Shown one piece after another: positions 22,800-31,893 of a stretch of 32,791 bases of DNA. Under the pieces are notes generated by a model. It was given only the letters and a program-made list of their open reading frames with translations, searched no databases and was not told the DNA's origin. This DNA is from RGIG3040 sp964410675 (GTDB lineage Bacteria > Bacillota > Clostridia > Lachnospirales > Lachnospiraceae), in NCBI GenBank assembly GCA_964410675.1, contig CAYPIB010000015.1, positions 1 to 32,791 of the forward strand, written 5' to 3'. Made by a program: the position numbers and the translations under genes. The stretch's first letter is position 1. Each line of letters begins with the position of its first letter.

Positions 22800-25010
22800 T
22801 TATGCTTCCTCCTTTCCAGCCGGCTTATGACTTGTTTTATTTAATTCCTCTTCTGACAGCTGACTGGCTGCAATCTGTCTATAGACCTCATTTTCTGCAA
22901 GAAGCGTTTCGTGAGTTCCAATACCAACTATCTCACCGTCATCGAGTACTAATATTTTATCTGCATGTAAAATCGTACTTATCCGCTGTGCCACAATAAT
23001 AACAGTGGCATCCTTTGTCTTAGTATTCAGCGCTTTTCTTAGTACCTGGTCGGTCTTATAGTCAAGTGCCGAAAAACTGTCGTCGAATATATAAATTTTA
23101 GGATTTCTGGCAATGGCTCTTGCAATTGATAAACGTTGCTTTTGTCCGCCTGAAACATTACTTCCGCCTTGGGCAATATGATCTTCATAAAGGTCCGGCT
23201 TCTCTAAAATAAATTCTTCTGCCTGAGCAATTTTAGCCGCTTCTTCAATATTGCTCATCTGTGGATCTTCTTCGCCAAAACCGATATTGCTCTTGATTGT
23301 ACCGGAAAATAAAATACCCTTTTGTGGTACATATCCAATCTGTCGGCGCAGCAATGCCATATCTAGTTCTCTAATATCGACATCATCTACTTTAACGGCA
23401 CCGCTTCTTACATCGAATAAACGCGGAATCAGCTGCACCAATGTTGTCTTTCCGCATCCGGTACTGCCAATAATTGCCGTAGTTTCTCCCGGATTTGCTG
23501 TAAAAGTAATATCCTTAAGAGCATCCTCATCGGCACCCGGATAGGAAAAGTTTACATGTTCAAAAGAAACAACACCCTTGGCTGCTTCGGTTAATTCCTT
23601 TGGTTCTTTTGTATTCTTAATATTTGTTTTGGTCTTTAGCACTTCATCAATACGAACCGCAGAAACAGCAGCTCTTGGCAGCATTACCGATACCATTGTA
23701 ATCATTAAAAATGCCATAACAATCTGCATTGTATATGTAATAAATGCCATCATATCGCCAACCTGCAAATTACCTAAATCAATACCTTTGGCACCAACCC
23801 AAATAATTAGTACCGTCACTGCATTCATAATAAACATCATCGTCGGCATCATAAATGCCATCGCTCTATGCGTAAACAACTGTGTGTTCATCAGATTTTT
23901 ACTGGACTTTTCAAAACGCTCCTGCTCATACTCCTCTCTTCCAAAAGCACGAATAACTGAAATACCGGTAAGTGTTTCCCTTGAAACAAGGTTCAGATTA
24001 TCAATGAGAGTCTGCATCTTCTTAAATTTAGGCATTGCAATTACCATTAACACGGCAACAAGTAATAACACTGCAGCAACTGCAACAGCAATAATCCAAG
24101 ACATCTGTGTCTGTGTATTAACAACCTTAATAATACCGCCGATTCCAATGAGAGGCGCATAAGCAACAATCCTAAAGACCATCGTAAGAACCATCTGCAC
24201 CTGCTGGATATCATTCGTACATCTCGTAATTAAGGAAGAAGTGGAAAAGCTGTTTATTTCTTCATTAGACAAAGAAACGACTTTCTTAAACACTCTGTTT
24301 CTAAGCTCGCGCGCGGTTTTAGCTGCAAGTTTCGATGATAAATAGTTTACACATACTGCCACAATCATACCAATGACTGCAATCCCCAACATGGACAGCC
24401 CTTTATTTCTTAAGTAGTTCATTTGGATTTTATCGACATTGATGCCGAGCTCGTCGTATTCTGCCGCCGCAAAAGAAATTGCCGCAGATTTTGACACCAT
24501 CTCTGACATATCCTCTAACTTCTCAATAATAGCATCGCCAATTTCCAATACCTTTTCTTTTGGCATCATTGAAAATGCAGTTAAAAGCTCTGTATCCTCG
24601 GGCAATCCCATTTCTTCGAGCATTTGTGCCTTGACGGCATCTGCCTCTTCTCCCTCAGAATCAAGCATAAAAAGAAGCATTTCCTTTTCTACCATAAGCT
24701 CTTCTAAAGAATCAAAATTACCATCCTCTTCCGTCTTGGTAAGTACATATAAATCATCCTTTAACTCATAGCTGCTAGAAAAAAGCTGCTCCTCTTTTTC
24801 ATCCATGAATAAAGTAAGCGCCTCATATGTCTCCGGACGCATTTTTTCTAAAACAGCACTGTCAATACCTTTTGACTGAATACCAACATCGACAATGTCA
24901 GAGGTATACTCCGGCAGTGCAAGGTCACAATTTGCCTGTACAAAAAGTAAAAGCACAATAATAATCATTACGTACCAAGACTTTTTTGCAAATTTTAATA
25001 TTTTTAACAT
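22800..25010 (-). CDS. ABC exporter half-transporter, subunit with degenerate ATP site and extracellular insert
   Basis: 736 residues, about 130 longer than its partner. The extra length is a hydrophilic, acidic, helical segment (about 45-200) between membrane helices 1 and 2, predicted outside the cell. Walker A GSTGCGKT is at 515-522 and the signature VSGGQ (619-623) is canonical. The residue after Walker B is Asp644 (IFDDS) rather than Glu, and the H-loop His is Gln675 (VAQRIS). This complements the partner's defects and gives one degenerate and one active ATP site in the heterodimer. The start has GGAGGAG upstream; promoter at 25038-25065. Confidence 0.93.
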   Translation of the reverse strand: MLKILKFAKKSWYVMIIIVLLLFVQANCDLALPEYTSDIVDVGIQSKGIDSAVLEKMRPETYEALTLFMDEKEEQLFSSSYELKDDLYVLTKTEEDGNFDSLEELMVEKEMLLFMLDSEGEEADAVKAQMLEEMGLPEDTELLTAFSMMPKEKVLEIGDAIIEKLEDMSEMVSKSAAISFAAAEYDELGINVDKIQMNYLRNKGLSMLGIAVIGMIVAVCVNYLSSKLAAKTARELRNRVFKKVVSLSNEEINSFSTSSLITRCTNDIQQVQMVLTMVFRIVAYAPLIGIGGIIKVVNTQTQMSWIIAVAVAAVLLLVAVLMVIAMPKFKKMQTLIDNLNLVSRETLTGISVIRAFGREEYEQERFEKSSKNLMNTQLFTHRAMAFMMPTMMFIMNAVTVLIIWVGAKGIDLGNLQVGDMMAFITYTMQIVMAFLMITMVSVMLPRAAVSAVRIDEVLKTKTNIKNTKEPKELTEAAKGVVSFEHVNFSYPGADEDALKDITFTANPGETTAIIGSTGCGKTTLVQLIPRLFDVRSGAVKVDDVDIRELDMALLRRQIGYVPQKGILFSGTIKSNIGFGEEDPQMSNIEEAAKIAQAEEFILEKPDLYEDHIAQGGSNVSGGQKQRLSIARAIARNPKIYIFDDSFSALDYKTDQVLRKALNTKTKDATVIIVAQRISTILHADKILVLDDGEIVGIGTHETLLAENEVYRQIAASQLSEEELNKTSHKPAGKEEA

Positions 25011-25037
25011 AACACTCCTCCTTATCGCTAAAGATTC

Positions 25038-25065
25038 ATTATATGCTCTTGATTTTTATTTGCAA
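25038..25065 (-). promoter_or_regulatory. Promoter of the ABC exporter operon
   Basis: Minus strand: -35 TTGCAA (25060-25065) with a 16-bp spacer, or TTTGCA with 17, then -10 TATAAT (25038-25043). No MarR or TetR type regulator gene adjoins the operon in this window. Confidence 0.6.
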
Positions 25066-25113
25066 AGGGCATTTAGCAATTTTTTAGAAAGATTTCATAG
25101 ATAACTATAACTT

Positions 25114-25174
25114 AAAATATGTATTTTCCCCATTTGCATCAAAAATAACACTTTATGGGAAAAATACATATTTT
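25114..25174 (-). terminator. AT-rich terminator hairpin after the HAD gene
   Basis: An 18-base arm at 25114-25131 (AAAATATGTATTTTCCCC) pairs with 25157-25174 with one shift, around a 25-base loop. It lies 8 bases beyond the HAD gene stop, and the stem ends in a U-rich run in both directions. Confidence 0.55.
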
Positions 25175-25182
25175 AATTTATT

Positions 25183-25842
25183 TTATATATTAACTTTTAA
25201 GAAATCATGCAACTGGTGCATAGTATCAAACTTTTTATATAGAAGAGCTTCTATTTCTGAAGTCGGTTCAATTAAATCCGGTATCATAATCGTTTTAATT
25301 CCGGCACCGGAGGCTGACCGGATTCCATTTGGAGAGTCTTCGACAGCAATTGCATGCTCCGGTAAAACACCAAGCCCTTTGCAAGCTTTTGAATATATAT
25401 CTGGATGTGGTTTGCCATGCTCTACCATGTCACCGCCGATTAAGTACTGAAAATACTGTAAAAACCCAGCCTCACCTAGATGGCGGTTAATGTTCTCTCT
25501 TTTGCTGGAAGAGGCAACTGCTGTTTTGATTCCCTTTTCCTTAAGATACTGAAGCATTTCTAAAACGCCCGGTTTGACCGGCAATCCATTTTCTTCAATC
25601 AGCTCATGAAATCGTTTTGATGTTTCATTTGTAAACTGCTCAACCGGAAAATCCTGTCCATACTTTTCCTTAAAATACTTTCTGGCATCCGTATGATTTA
25701 AGCCGACACAATGAAGAACAACTTCTTCTAAATCCTTCATGCTGCGGCGGCCTCCCACTTCATACCAAGCTTCTGTATAAACCCGTTCCGTGTCAAACAA
25801 GACACCATCCATATCAAATACAACCGCTTCTACTTTGTCCAT
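25183..25842 (-). CDS. HAD-family hydrolase, beta-phosphoglucomutase-like
   Basis: 219 residues. HAD motif I FDMDGVLFDTE (nucleophile D10, acid/base D12), motif II VASSSKRE, Lys motif GKPHPDIY, motif III EDSPNGIRSA. The alpha-helical cap between motifs I and II matches the beta-phosphoglucomutase/phosphatase subfamily (subclass I). Possible reactions are isomerisation of beta-glucose-1-P or dephosphorylation of a small phospho-sugar; the sequence does not decide. The ATG at 25842 has GGAGAG upstream. It follows rubrerythrin by 23 bases and may share its transcript. Confidence 0.88.
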   Translation of the reverse strand: MDKVEAVVFDMDGVLFDTERVYTEAWYEVGGRRSMKDLEEVVLHCVGLNHTDARKYFKEKYGQDFPVEQFTNETSKRFHELIEENGLPVKPGVLEMLQYLKEKGIKTAVASSSKRENINRHLGEAGFLQYFQYLIGGDMVEHGKPHPDIYSKACKGLGVLPEHAIAVEDSPNGIRSASGAGIKTIMIPDLIEPTSEIEALLYKKFDTMHQLHDFLKVNI

Positions 25843-25865
25843 TCCTTCTCTCCAAATTAATATTT

Positions 25866-26402
25866 TTAATAATTTACAATATGCTGCTCAAAATATCCCT
25901 TTGGATGATCACAGACCGGACAAACCTCCGGAGCTTCCTTACCGTAGTGAAAATGTCCGCAATTACTGCATTTCCAAACAATATCGCCTTCCTTTGAAAA
26001 TACATTGTCCTTTTGTATATTATCAATGAGTCTTAAAAAACGTTCTTCATGTTCTTTTTCAATTGCTGCAACTCCATCGAATAAATCAGCAATTTTATCA
26101 AACCCTTCTTTTCTTGCGTCTTCAGCAAAACGCTTATACATATCGGTCCATTCATCATTCTCACCGCTTGCAGCAGCTTGTAAATTATCCTCTGTTGTAC
26201 CGATACCCTGCAATAGCTTGAACCAAATTTTAGCATGTTCTTTTTCATTATTTGCAGTTTCCTCAAATAAATTAGCAATCTGCACATAACCATCCTTTTT
26301 TGCTTTTGAGGCAAAATAAGAATATTTCGTTCTGGCCTGTGATTCGCCGGCAAATGCCGCCCATAAATTAGCTTCTGTTTTTGTTCCTTTTAATTCTGAC
26401 AT
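25866..26402 (-). CDS. rbr: Rubrerythrin
   Basis: 178 residues. The N-terminal ferritin-like four-helix bundle has the di-iron Glu ligands in GESQARTKY, EETANNEKEHAK and the second ExxH in AAIEKEHEERF. The C-terminal rubredoxin domain holds one iron with CSNCG and CPVCDHP. Rubrerythrin reduces hydrogen peroxide in the cytoplasm of anaerobes, taking electrons through the rubredoxin centre, and fits an oxygen-sensitive organism. Start ATG 26402 follows GGAGAG. The neighbouring genes do not belong to a peroxide operon. Confidence 0.95.
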   Translation of the reverse strand: MSELKGTKTEANLWAAFAGESQARTKYSYFASKAKKDGYVQIANLFEETANNEKEHAKIWFKLLQGIGTTEDNLQAAASGENDEWTDMYKRFAEDARKEGFDKIADLFDGVAAIEKEHEERFLRLIDNIQKDNVFSKEGDIVWKCSNCGHFHYGKEAPEVCPVCDHPKGYFEQHIVNY

Positions 26403-26449
26403 ATTTATCTCTCCTTTTCTAGTAACATAAATTTATTTTATGCAGTTAA

Positions 26450-26809
26450 TTAGTTCTTATTTATCTTTTGGCCACGGATTAATTTAAGAAGTTCATCGTA
26501 TTGACGATACATTTTCTGCACTCCGTTTTCCAACAAATAATAATGCATGATATAAGGTATCAGCAATATTAAAATAGCAAATAATAAAAGCACGAGACTC
26601 GGACTAAATGCTATAACAGTCATAAAAAAAGTCCCAAAGGCAAACAATGCAAATGCAATAGTTACAAGTAAGTGAATGAGCCGCTCATGGGCAAAAAACT
26701 TTATCTGTGTGATATGCTCTTTTAAAATTTCGTCATAAGTCAGTCCGGTATTATTATGCAAAAGAACCTCATCTATATATGTCATATATTTCAGTATTCG
26801 TTTTTTCAT
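26450..26809 (-). CDS. Small two-helix membrane protein, unknown function
   Basis: 119 residues; I do not recognise a named family. A cytoplasmic N-terminal part (1-45, KYMTYIDEVLL, TYDEILKEHITQIKFFAHERLIH) is followed by two adjacent membrane helices (about 46-66 and 70-92) and a short basic tail. It starts 28 bases after the acetate kinase stop and is likely cotranscribed with it. The length and the hydrophobic pair suggest a genuine gene. The start at 26809 has only a weak upstream site (GAAGTGAAG). Confidence 0.7.
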   Translation of the reverse strand: MKKRILKYMTYIDEVLLHNNTGLTYDEILKEHITQIKFFAHERLIHLLVTIAFALFAFGTFFMTVIAFSPSLVLLLFAILILLIPYIMHYYLLENGVQKMYRQYDELLKLIRGQKINKN

Positions 26810-26837
26810 CGTATTACTTCACTTCTTTCTTGCAGGC

Positions 26838-28031
26838 CTATATAAGTTTTACAGTCTCTCTGGCAATCGCTAGTTCTTCATCTGTCGGTACTACCATAAC
26901 AGTAACCTTCGAGCTTGCTTTTGAAATCACGAGCTCTTCCCCGCGTATGGCTGACTTCTCTTCATCTATTTCCACACCCAGATAATCAAAGTATTTTAAT
27001 ATCTCCGTCCGGACTGCCGTATTATTTTCTCCGACACCGGCTGTAAAAGCAATAATATCAACACCATTCATTGCTGCCACATAAGCGCCGACATACTTTG
27101 CCGCACGGTAAGCATATGTTTCAAGTGCCGCCTTCGCCAATTCGTTACCTGACTCGGCTGCCTGTGCCAAATCTCTAAAATCACTTGATAATCCGCCTGA
27201 CAATCCTAAAACACCTGACTTTTTATTGCAGATATCAATGACTTCACTGGCTGTCAAATTTTCTTTTTCACAAAGAAAGCTGAGAATCGCCGGGTCCATA
27301 TCTCCCGAACGCGTCCCCATTATCAATCCCTCTAATGGTGTAAATCCCATCGAAGTATCAATCGACTTTCCATTTTTAACTGCGGTAATGGAAGCACCAT
27401 TTCCCAAATGGCAAACAATAATTTTTAAATCATCTCTTGACTTTTTGATGATTTGAGCCGCCCTGCCGGAAACAAAATCATGGCTTGTCCCATGAAAACC
27501 ATAGCGTCTTATTTTATGTTTTTCATAATATTCATATGGAAGCCCGTAAAGATAAGCCTTTTGATCCATCGTTTGATGGAATGCCGTATCAAATACTGCC
27601 ACCATAGGCACTCCGGGCATAATCTCCTGGCAGGAATGAATCCCAATCAAGTTAGCCGGATTGTGAAGCGGCGCTAAATCATTGCACTCCTCAATTGCCT
27701 GTAATACTTCCTTGTCAATCACAACACTGCCGGCAAACTTTTCGCCCCCATGTACAACACGGTGCCCGACTGCATCAATTTCCTTTAATGTTTTTACAAC
27801 TCCAACCTCAGTATCTGTTAATTTTTCTATCACATATCGAACAGCATCCGTGTGATCCTTTAGGCTTACCTCGGTTGTAACCTTTTCACCACCCTCAGGC
27901 TGATGAATAATGGCACTGCCTTCAATTCCGATTCTTTCGCATATACCCTTTGCCAGCACTTCCTCACTGTCACTATTGATCAGCTGGTATTTTAAGGAAG
28001 AACTGCCGCAATTAATTACGAGAACATTCAT
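26838..28031 (-). CDS. ackA: Acetate kinase
   Basis: 397 residues, full length. It forms ATP and acetate from acetyl phosphate in fermentation, or the reverse. Motifs: N-terminal VLVINCGSSSLKYQL, then VGHRVVHGGEKF, AVFDTAFHQTM, RRYGFHGTSHDFV, HLGNGASI and FTAGVGENN. Start ATG 28031 has TGGAGG upstream, and a promoter at 28079-28107. Phosphotransacetylase (pta), often directly upstream, is not in this window. Confidence 0.97.
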   Translation of the reverse strand: MNVLVINCGSSSLKYQLINSDSEEVLAKGICERIGIEGSAIIHQPEGGEKVTTEVSLKDHTDAVRYVIEKLTDTEVGVVKTLKEIDAVGHRVVHGGEKFAGSVVIDKEVLQAIEECNDLAPLHNPANLIGIHSCQEIMPGVPMVAVFDTAFHQTMDQKAYLYGLPYEYYEKHKIRRYGFHGTSHDFVSGRAAQIIKKSRDDLKIIVCHLGNGASITAVKNGKSIDTSMGFTPLEGLIMGTRSGDMDPAILSFLCEKENLTASEVIDICNKKSGVLGLSGGLSSDFRDLAQAAESGNELAKAALETYAYRAAKYVGAYVAAMNGVDIIAFTAGVGENNTAVRTEILKYFDYLGVEIDEEKSAIRGEELVISKASSKVTVMVVPTDEELAIARETVKLI

Positions 28032-28078
28032 TACACTTTACCTCCAAATAAAATGAACTCACAAGTCCTATTTGGTTC

Positions 28079-28107
28079 ATTATAGCACTGTGTTTTAAAT
28101 TTATCCA
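28079..28107 (-). promoter_or_regulatory. Promoter of ackA
   Basis: Minus strand: -35 TGGATA (28102-28107), 17-bp spacer, -10 TATAAT (28079-28084) with upstream TG (extended -10). The leader is about 40 bases. Confidence 0.6.
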
Positions 28108-28122
28108 TAATCGTATTATACT

Positions 28123-29163
28123 TTAACTAATTCCGATATCAACTTTAATCTCGTCAATGATTGCCAGTGCATTATCAAAATTATAATTATAGATTTCATC
28201 TGCTAACTCTACACTCCTCGGTTTAAGCGGTATGAGCTTTATTTTTATTTCATCCAAATAATCAATACTGTCCGAGTCACCGCATTGTAACAGTGGAGTT
28301 AATGCATCAAACAGGTTTTTTACAACTGCTTTATCAAGCTGTACATCTCCATCCAAGATAATATCATCTTCATTATCTGAGGCCGCCTCTTGCTGCTGTA
28401 AAAGATCAAGTACTTCATCTATCGCATCTTTTAAAGCAAGCATTTGCTCTTCCTTTAGCTGTGAAGCATTACCGGCAAGTACCTGTTCCACTTCCATCGC
28501 AATTACTTGCAGCTTTACCGCACCAACGAGAGCAGCGGTATTTTTTAAGGAATGGCATATTCTATGAGCTAAGACAATATTGTCTTCTTCAATAGCTAGT
28601 CTTAAATTATTAAATGTCGATTTATTATAACGAAGAAAATCCTTTTTAATATTAGCGTACAGTGTTTCATCTTCGGCAGAACGTTCTATTCCAATCGACT
28701 CATCGATAATTTTTCCTGTATTGCCAAACTTTTGTACCATATTTAGCGGAACCATTTTTACTGGCTTTAAAAATTTCATCAGACATTCCCATAGCTCTGC
28801 CGTAGGAAATGGCTTCTCAAGAAAATCAGACATTCCATGCTCAAAACAGCAGGCGGCAATATCTGTGACTGCATTTGCTGTCATTGCAATGATTGGAGTC
28901 TCTACATGCATCTCCATAAGTTTGTCAGCAGCAGTCAAACCATCCATAATCGGCATTTGAATATCCATTAGTATTAAATCAAATTTTTTACCCTCTTTTA
29001 TATACTCCTTCACAATCTGAGTGCCTATTTTCCCATTATCAGCGATAATACAGTCAAGACCGATTTTGTTTAAATGCCGCTGAATTACTTTTTGATTCAT
29101 AATGTTATCCTCACACACAAGCACAACACCTTGAAATATAGGTTTATTCATTAATATCTTCAT
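28123..29163 (-). CDS. Response regulator with REC and HPt domains
   Basis: 346 residues. The receiver domain (about 12-130) has acidic pair E18/D19, phospho-acceptor D67 in LILMDIQMPIMDG, T95 and K117. An HPt domain (about 160-260) carries the phosphorylatable H204 in AHRICHSLKNTAA. The rest (265-346) is an acidic helical tail that could be a second, degenerate HPt-like bundle. The architecture is that of the C-terminal part of a hybrid histidine kinase, but no kinase domain precedes it. Start ATG 29163 is chosen for GGGGAA upstream; an in-frame GTG at 29172 is too close to it. It follows the REC-GGDEF gene by 36 bases. Confidence 0.88.
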   Translation of the reverse strand: MKILMNKPIFQGVVLVCEDNIMNQKVIQRHLNKIGLDCIIADNGKIGTQIVKEYIKEGKKFDLILMDIQMPIMDGLTAADKLMEMHVETPIIAMTANAVTDIAACCFEHGMSDFLEKPFPTAELWECLMKFLKPVKMVPLNMVQKFGNTGKIIDESIGIERSAEDETLYANIKKDFLRYNKSTFNNLRLAIEEDNIVLAHRICHSLKNTAALVGAVKLQVIAMEVEQVLAGNASQLKEEQMLALKDAIDEVLDLLQQQEAASDNEDDIILDGDVQLDKAVVKNLFDALTPLLQCGDSDSIDYLDEIKIKLIPLKPRSVELADEIYNYNFDNALAIIDEIKVDIGIS

Positions 29164-29199
29164 AATAATCACTTCCCCGGCTTTTTTGCTTTCGTTAAG

Positions 29200-30111
29200 T
29201 TAATAGCACACTCTGTTCTTTCCATTCGCTTTGGCAGTATAAAGCAGTTCATCTGCCCTTTCTACAAGTACTTTTATTTCTGAATCTTCATCCGGACAAA
29301 AAGAAGAAACGCCAATACTGACCGTGCAGCTTGATATGGTATTATCCCTGCTATTACATATTTTTGTCTTATTCACATTACAATGTATTCTTTTAGCTAT
29401 TTCAACTGCACCTTGTAAATCTGTATTTGGTAATAAAACGGAAAATTCTTCACCGCCGATTCTGGCAATAAAATCCGTACCGCGAAACAGTGATTTTTTC
29501 ATTACCTGCGCAATGTTAAATAACAGCGCATCCCCTTGAGGGTGTCCATATTTGTCATTATATTTTTTGAAATCATCAACATCGATTGCTATCAAACTGA
29601 TCGGAGAATTAGTTTTAACTGCGGTTTCCCAACTACTTTTTAATTTGCTGTTAAAGCTGCGGCGGTTCGGTATTTCAGTCAGCGCATCAATAAGACCAAG
29701 CCGCTCAATCGTACGCATCTGCTTTACTATTTGTAAATGATTCTTCACTCTGGCCTTTACAATCGAATGATTAAACGGTTTCGTAATATAATCAACAGCA
29801 CCAAGAAAAAAACCTCTTTCTTCATCATTCACACTATTTAATCCGGTAATAAATATAATTGGAATATCCCTTGTTGCATCATCCTCTTTCATAATAGAAA
29901 GAACTTCAAAACCATCCATTTCCGGCATAATAATATCAAGCAAGATAAGATCAGGCTTATTTGCCTTTGCTCTCTTTACTGCCTCTGTTCCCGACTTTGC
30001 TATGTAAACTTTATAATGCGGCCGTAGTATTCCGCTTAGGACATCAATATTTGATTTTTCATCATCAACAATCAAAATACTAAAATCCCTTTCGCTGTTA
30101 AGCAAATTCAT
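29200..30111 (-). CDS. Response regulator with GGDEF domain (diguanylate cyclase)
   Basis: 303 residues. The receiver (about 10-125) has phospho-acceptor D59 in LILLDIIMPEMDG. The GGDEF domain (about 140-303) has GGEEF at 219-223, and an RxxD inhibitory site at R210-D213, five residues before GGEEF. It should make cyclic di-GMP in a phosphorylation-dependent, product-inhibited way (PleD/WspR-like). Start ATG 30111 is selected because GGAG lies 7 bases upstream; the in-frame TTG at 30123 precedes that site. Promoter at 30170-30198. It is first in a two-gene operon with the REC-HPt protein, with no dedicated kinase in sight. Confidence 0.93.
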   Translation of the reverse strand: MNLLNSERDFSILIVDDEKSNIDVLSGILRPHYKVYIAKSGTEAVKRAKANKPDLILLDIIMPEMDGFEVLSIMKEDDATRDIPIIFITGLNSVNDEERGFFLGAVDYITKPFNHSIVKARVKNHLQIVKQMRTIERLGLIDALTEIPNRRSFNSKLKSSWETAVKTNSPISLIAIDVDDFKKYNDKYGHPQGDALLFNIAQVMKKSLFRGTDFIARIGGEEFSVLLPNTDLQGAVEIAKRIHCNVNKTKICNSRDNTISSCTVSIGVSSFCPDEDSEIKVLVERADELLYTAKANGKNRVCY

Positions 30112-30169
30112 ATGGCTCTCCAATCGTATTCATTCTGCTTCCTTCTCAAAATAGTAATTTGCTAGGTAA

Positions 30170-30198
30170 AGTATAATGCAAAACATTAATAAATTCAA
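30170..30198 (-). promoter_or_regulatory. Promoter of the REC-GGDEF / REC-HPt operon
   Basis: Minus strand: -35 TTGAAT (30193-30198), 17-bp spacer, -10 TATACT (30170-30175). Confidence 0.65.
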
Positions 30199-30250
30199 TA
30201 TATACAAACTATTTTTCAAAAAGTAAACACTTATATACAAAATTTCGCAA

Positions 30251-30296
30251 TAAAATAGAAATATGTCTGATATATAACATACATATTTCTATTTTA
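30251..30296 (-). terminator. AT-rich terminator hairpin after the DUF4173 gene
   Basis: Two perfect 16-base arms, TAAAATAGAAATATGT (30251-30266) and ACATATTTCTATTTTA (30281-30296), with a 14-base loop. The U run is part of the stem. It lies 27 bases beyond the DUF4173 gene stop. Confidence 0.55.
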
Positions 30297-30322
30297 TCAA
30301 ATAATTTATATAATTAATTAGT

Positions 30323-31855
30323 TTAATTGTTCAACTTTAAATCGCTGATTAATTTTTTTGCTTGATGTTTTGAGAAGTTAAAGCTCCGAATTCCCATCCC
30401 TTTCGTCCTTGCTTGAATTCTGCCTGCGTAGTCGTATTGCTGTGTTCCCGTAAATATCTTAACATCCACGAGTACCGGGGCCGCATCCAAGCTAAGATTA
30501 TATATTAAATAATCAAGATCCAACCGTCTTCTCTCAGGATCACAGACAAGACCATTTTGTCCCTCATATTCAATTTCCATATAATGAGCAATATTATATT
30601 TTGCAATAAAATAATCCGGCTTTGAGAAGCTGAATAGTAAATAGAGCACCGATGTTACTACTAAACAGTAACGAAACAACGGAAATACTTTTATATAAAT
30701 AGAGAGCAGCAGCCCTGTGAGCAAAACAGTTAAAAGCAACAGCATAAATAAAACAAATACCCGTAAAAATGTTAAGTAGTAATTATTAATATACATAAAC
30801 ATTCGAAATGCACTGGAAGCAATCATAACGTAAGTGCATAATGAAAAAATTGTCAGGATACCTTTCAGGACTTTGTTTTCACGAAACTTTTCCAAACAAA
30901 GAAGTACAATAAACAAGTTGATCATACATACAAACAATAGTTGAAAAAAACCTTCTCTGGCATATTCTGCATACGTATAGCTTGATGGCAGCTTCATATT
31001 GCCGCCAAACAAGAAAAGGATTTGAATCCCGCTAAAAAATATATATAAAACAGTAACAAGGCCGGTAACCGTTATCGCAATTAAAGGCTCCCATGTTCGT
31101 TTGTCAGTTATATTTTGTTCTGCTCTTCTTTTTGAAAGCTCAACTAATCCGCAATAGGAAAAGAATATTCCAAAAAGAATCATAAATAGTATTCTAAATA
31201 AATATTTTGGAATCTTTATATATTGAAACACATCTTCTAATATATTTCTAAATACTGCATCGGCACTCATTAAAAGACCACAAATAATAAATAGAAGCGG
31301 AACTGCAATTAAAATACCAATCCAAATATATTTAGCTTTGCTGTTATTTTCATTCTGCTGTTTTCTTTCCCTTCTATTCTTATTAAAAATAGCAATACTG
31401 CGAAATGGATATTCGATTTGGGCAATCGTACACAACATTGTACTGCTTAAAGTTCCAAGCTGCTTTCCCAGTGTCCACTTCTCATCCTGATAAAACTGAT
31501 GAATGGAAAAGCTAATAATCAAAAGCCATAATCCAACTGTATTAAAAAAAATCAGTACCCAGCTGTCTGTCATGCAATTAGAAATACTCAAAAGCTCTGC
31601 TGCCGCTATATAAAACCAACTATCCTTTTTCAGGGGTATCTCTAATCTTTTAAGCGCAACAATTAAATAAACAAAGCTTCCTGCCACAAAAAACGGCATT
31701 GTAATTCCTGAATTATTTTCATATAAGCAGAAGCAGTAAAAAATACTATATAAAATACTTGCCACACCAAAAAATTCAAATTGGTTTACTATGCTTGTTA
31801 CCTCTTTTGTTTCCGGTACTGCATTTTCCTCTAAAAAATCATTGCTTTCATTCAT
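30323..31855 (-). CDS. DUF4173 family multispanning membrane protein
   Basis: 510 residues with about twelve hydrophobic segments spread from residue 30 to 420 and a soluble C-terminal part. The segment LPSSYTYAEYAREGFFQLL and the late DLDYLIYNLSLDAAPVL recall the DUF4173 family, whose function is unknown. Start ATG 31855 is chosen because AAGGAG lies 6 bases upstream; an in-frame TTG at 31870 is upstream of it. It is the last gene of a DUF2975-XRE-DUF4173 operon, 38 bases after the XRE gene, and ends before the terminator 30251-30296. Confidence 0.85.
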   Translation of the reverse strand: MNESNDFLEENAVPETKEVTSIVNQFEFFGVASILYSIFYCFCLYENNSGITMPFFVAGSFVYLIVALKRLEIPLKKDSWFYIAAAELLSISNCMTDSWVLIFFNTVGLWLLIISFSIHQFYQDEKWTLGKQLGTLSSTMLCTIAQIEYPFRSIAIFNKNRRERKQQNENNSKAKYIWIGILIAVPLLFIICGLLMSADAVFRNILEDVFQYIKIPKYLFRILFMILFGIFFSYCGLVELSKRRAEQNITDKRTWEPLIAITVTGLVTVLYIFFSGIQILFLFGGNMKLPSSYTYAEYAREGFFQLLFVCMINLFIVLLCLEKFRENKVLKGILTIFSLCTYVMIASSAFRMFMYINNYYLTFLRVFVLFMLLLLTVLLTGLLLSIYIKVFPLFRYCLVVTSVLYLLFSFSKPDYFIAKYNIAHYMEIEYEGQNGLVCDPERRRLDLDYLIYNLSLDAAPVLVDVKIFTGTQQYDYAGRIQARTKGMGIRSFNFSKHQAKKLISDLKLNN

Positions 31856-31893
31856 AATATACTCCTTCAACTACTATTTCTTTTTGCTGTTTG

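Noticed and set aside
23578..24162. Long plus-strand open frame (194 codons) opposite the ABC exporter
   Set aside because: It lies wholly antisense to a well-supported transporter gene, its composition (Ile/Thr/Ser-rich) is that of a reverse-complement shadow, and there is no ribosome-binding site.
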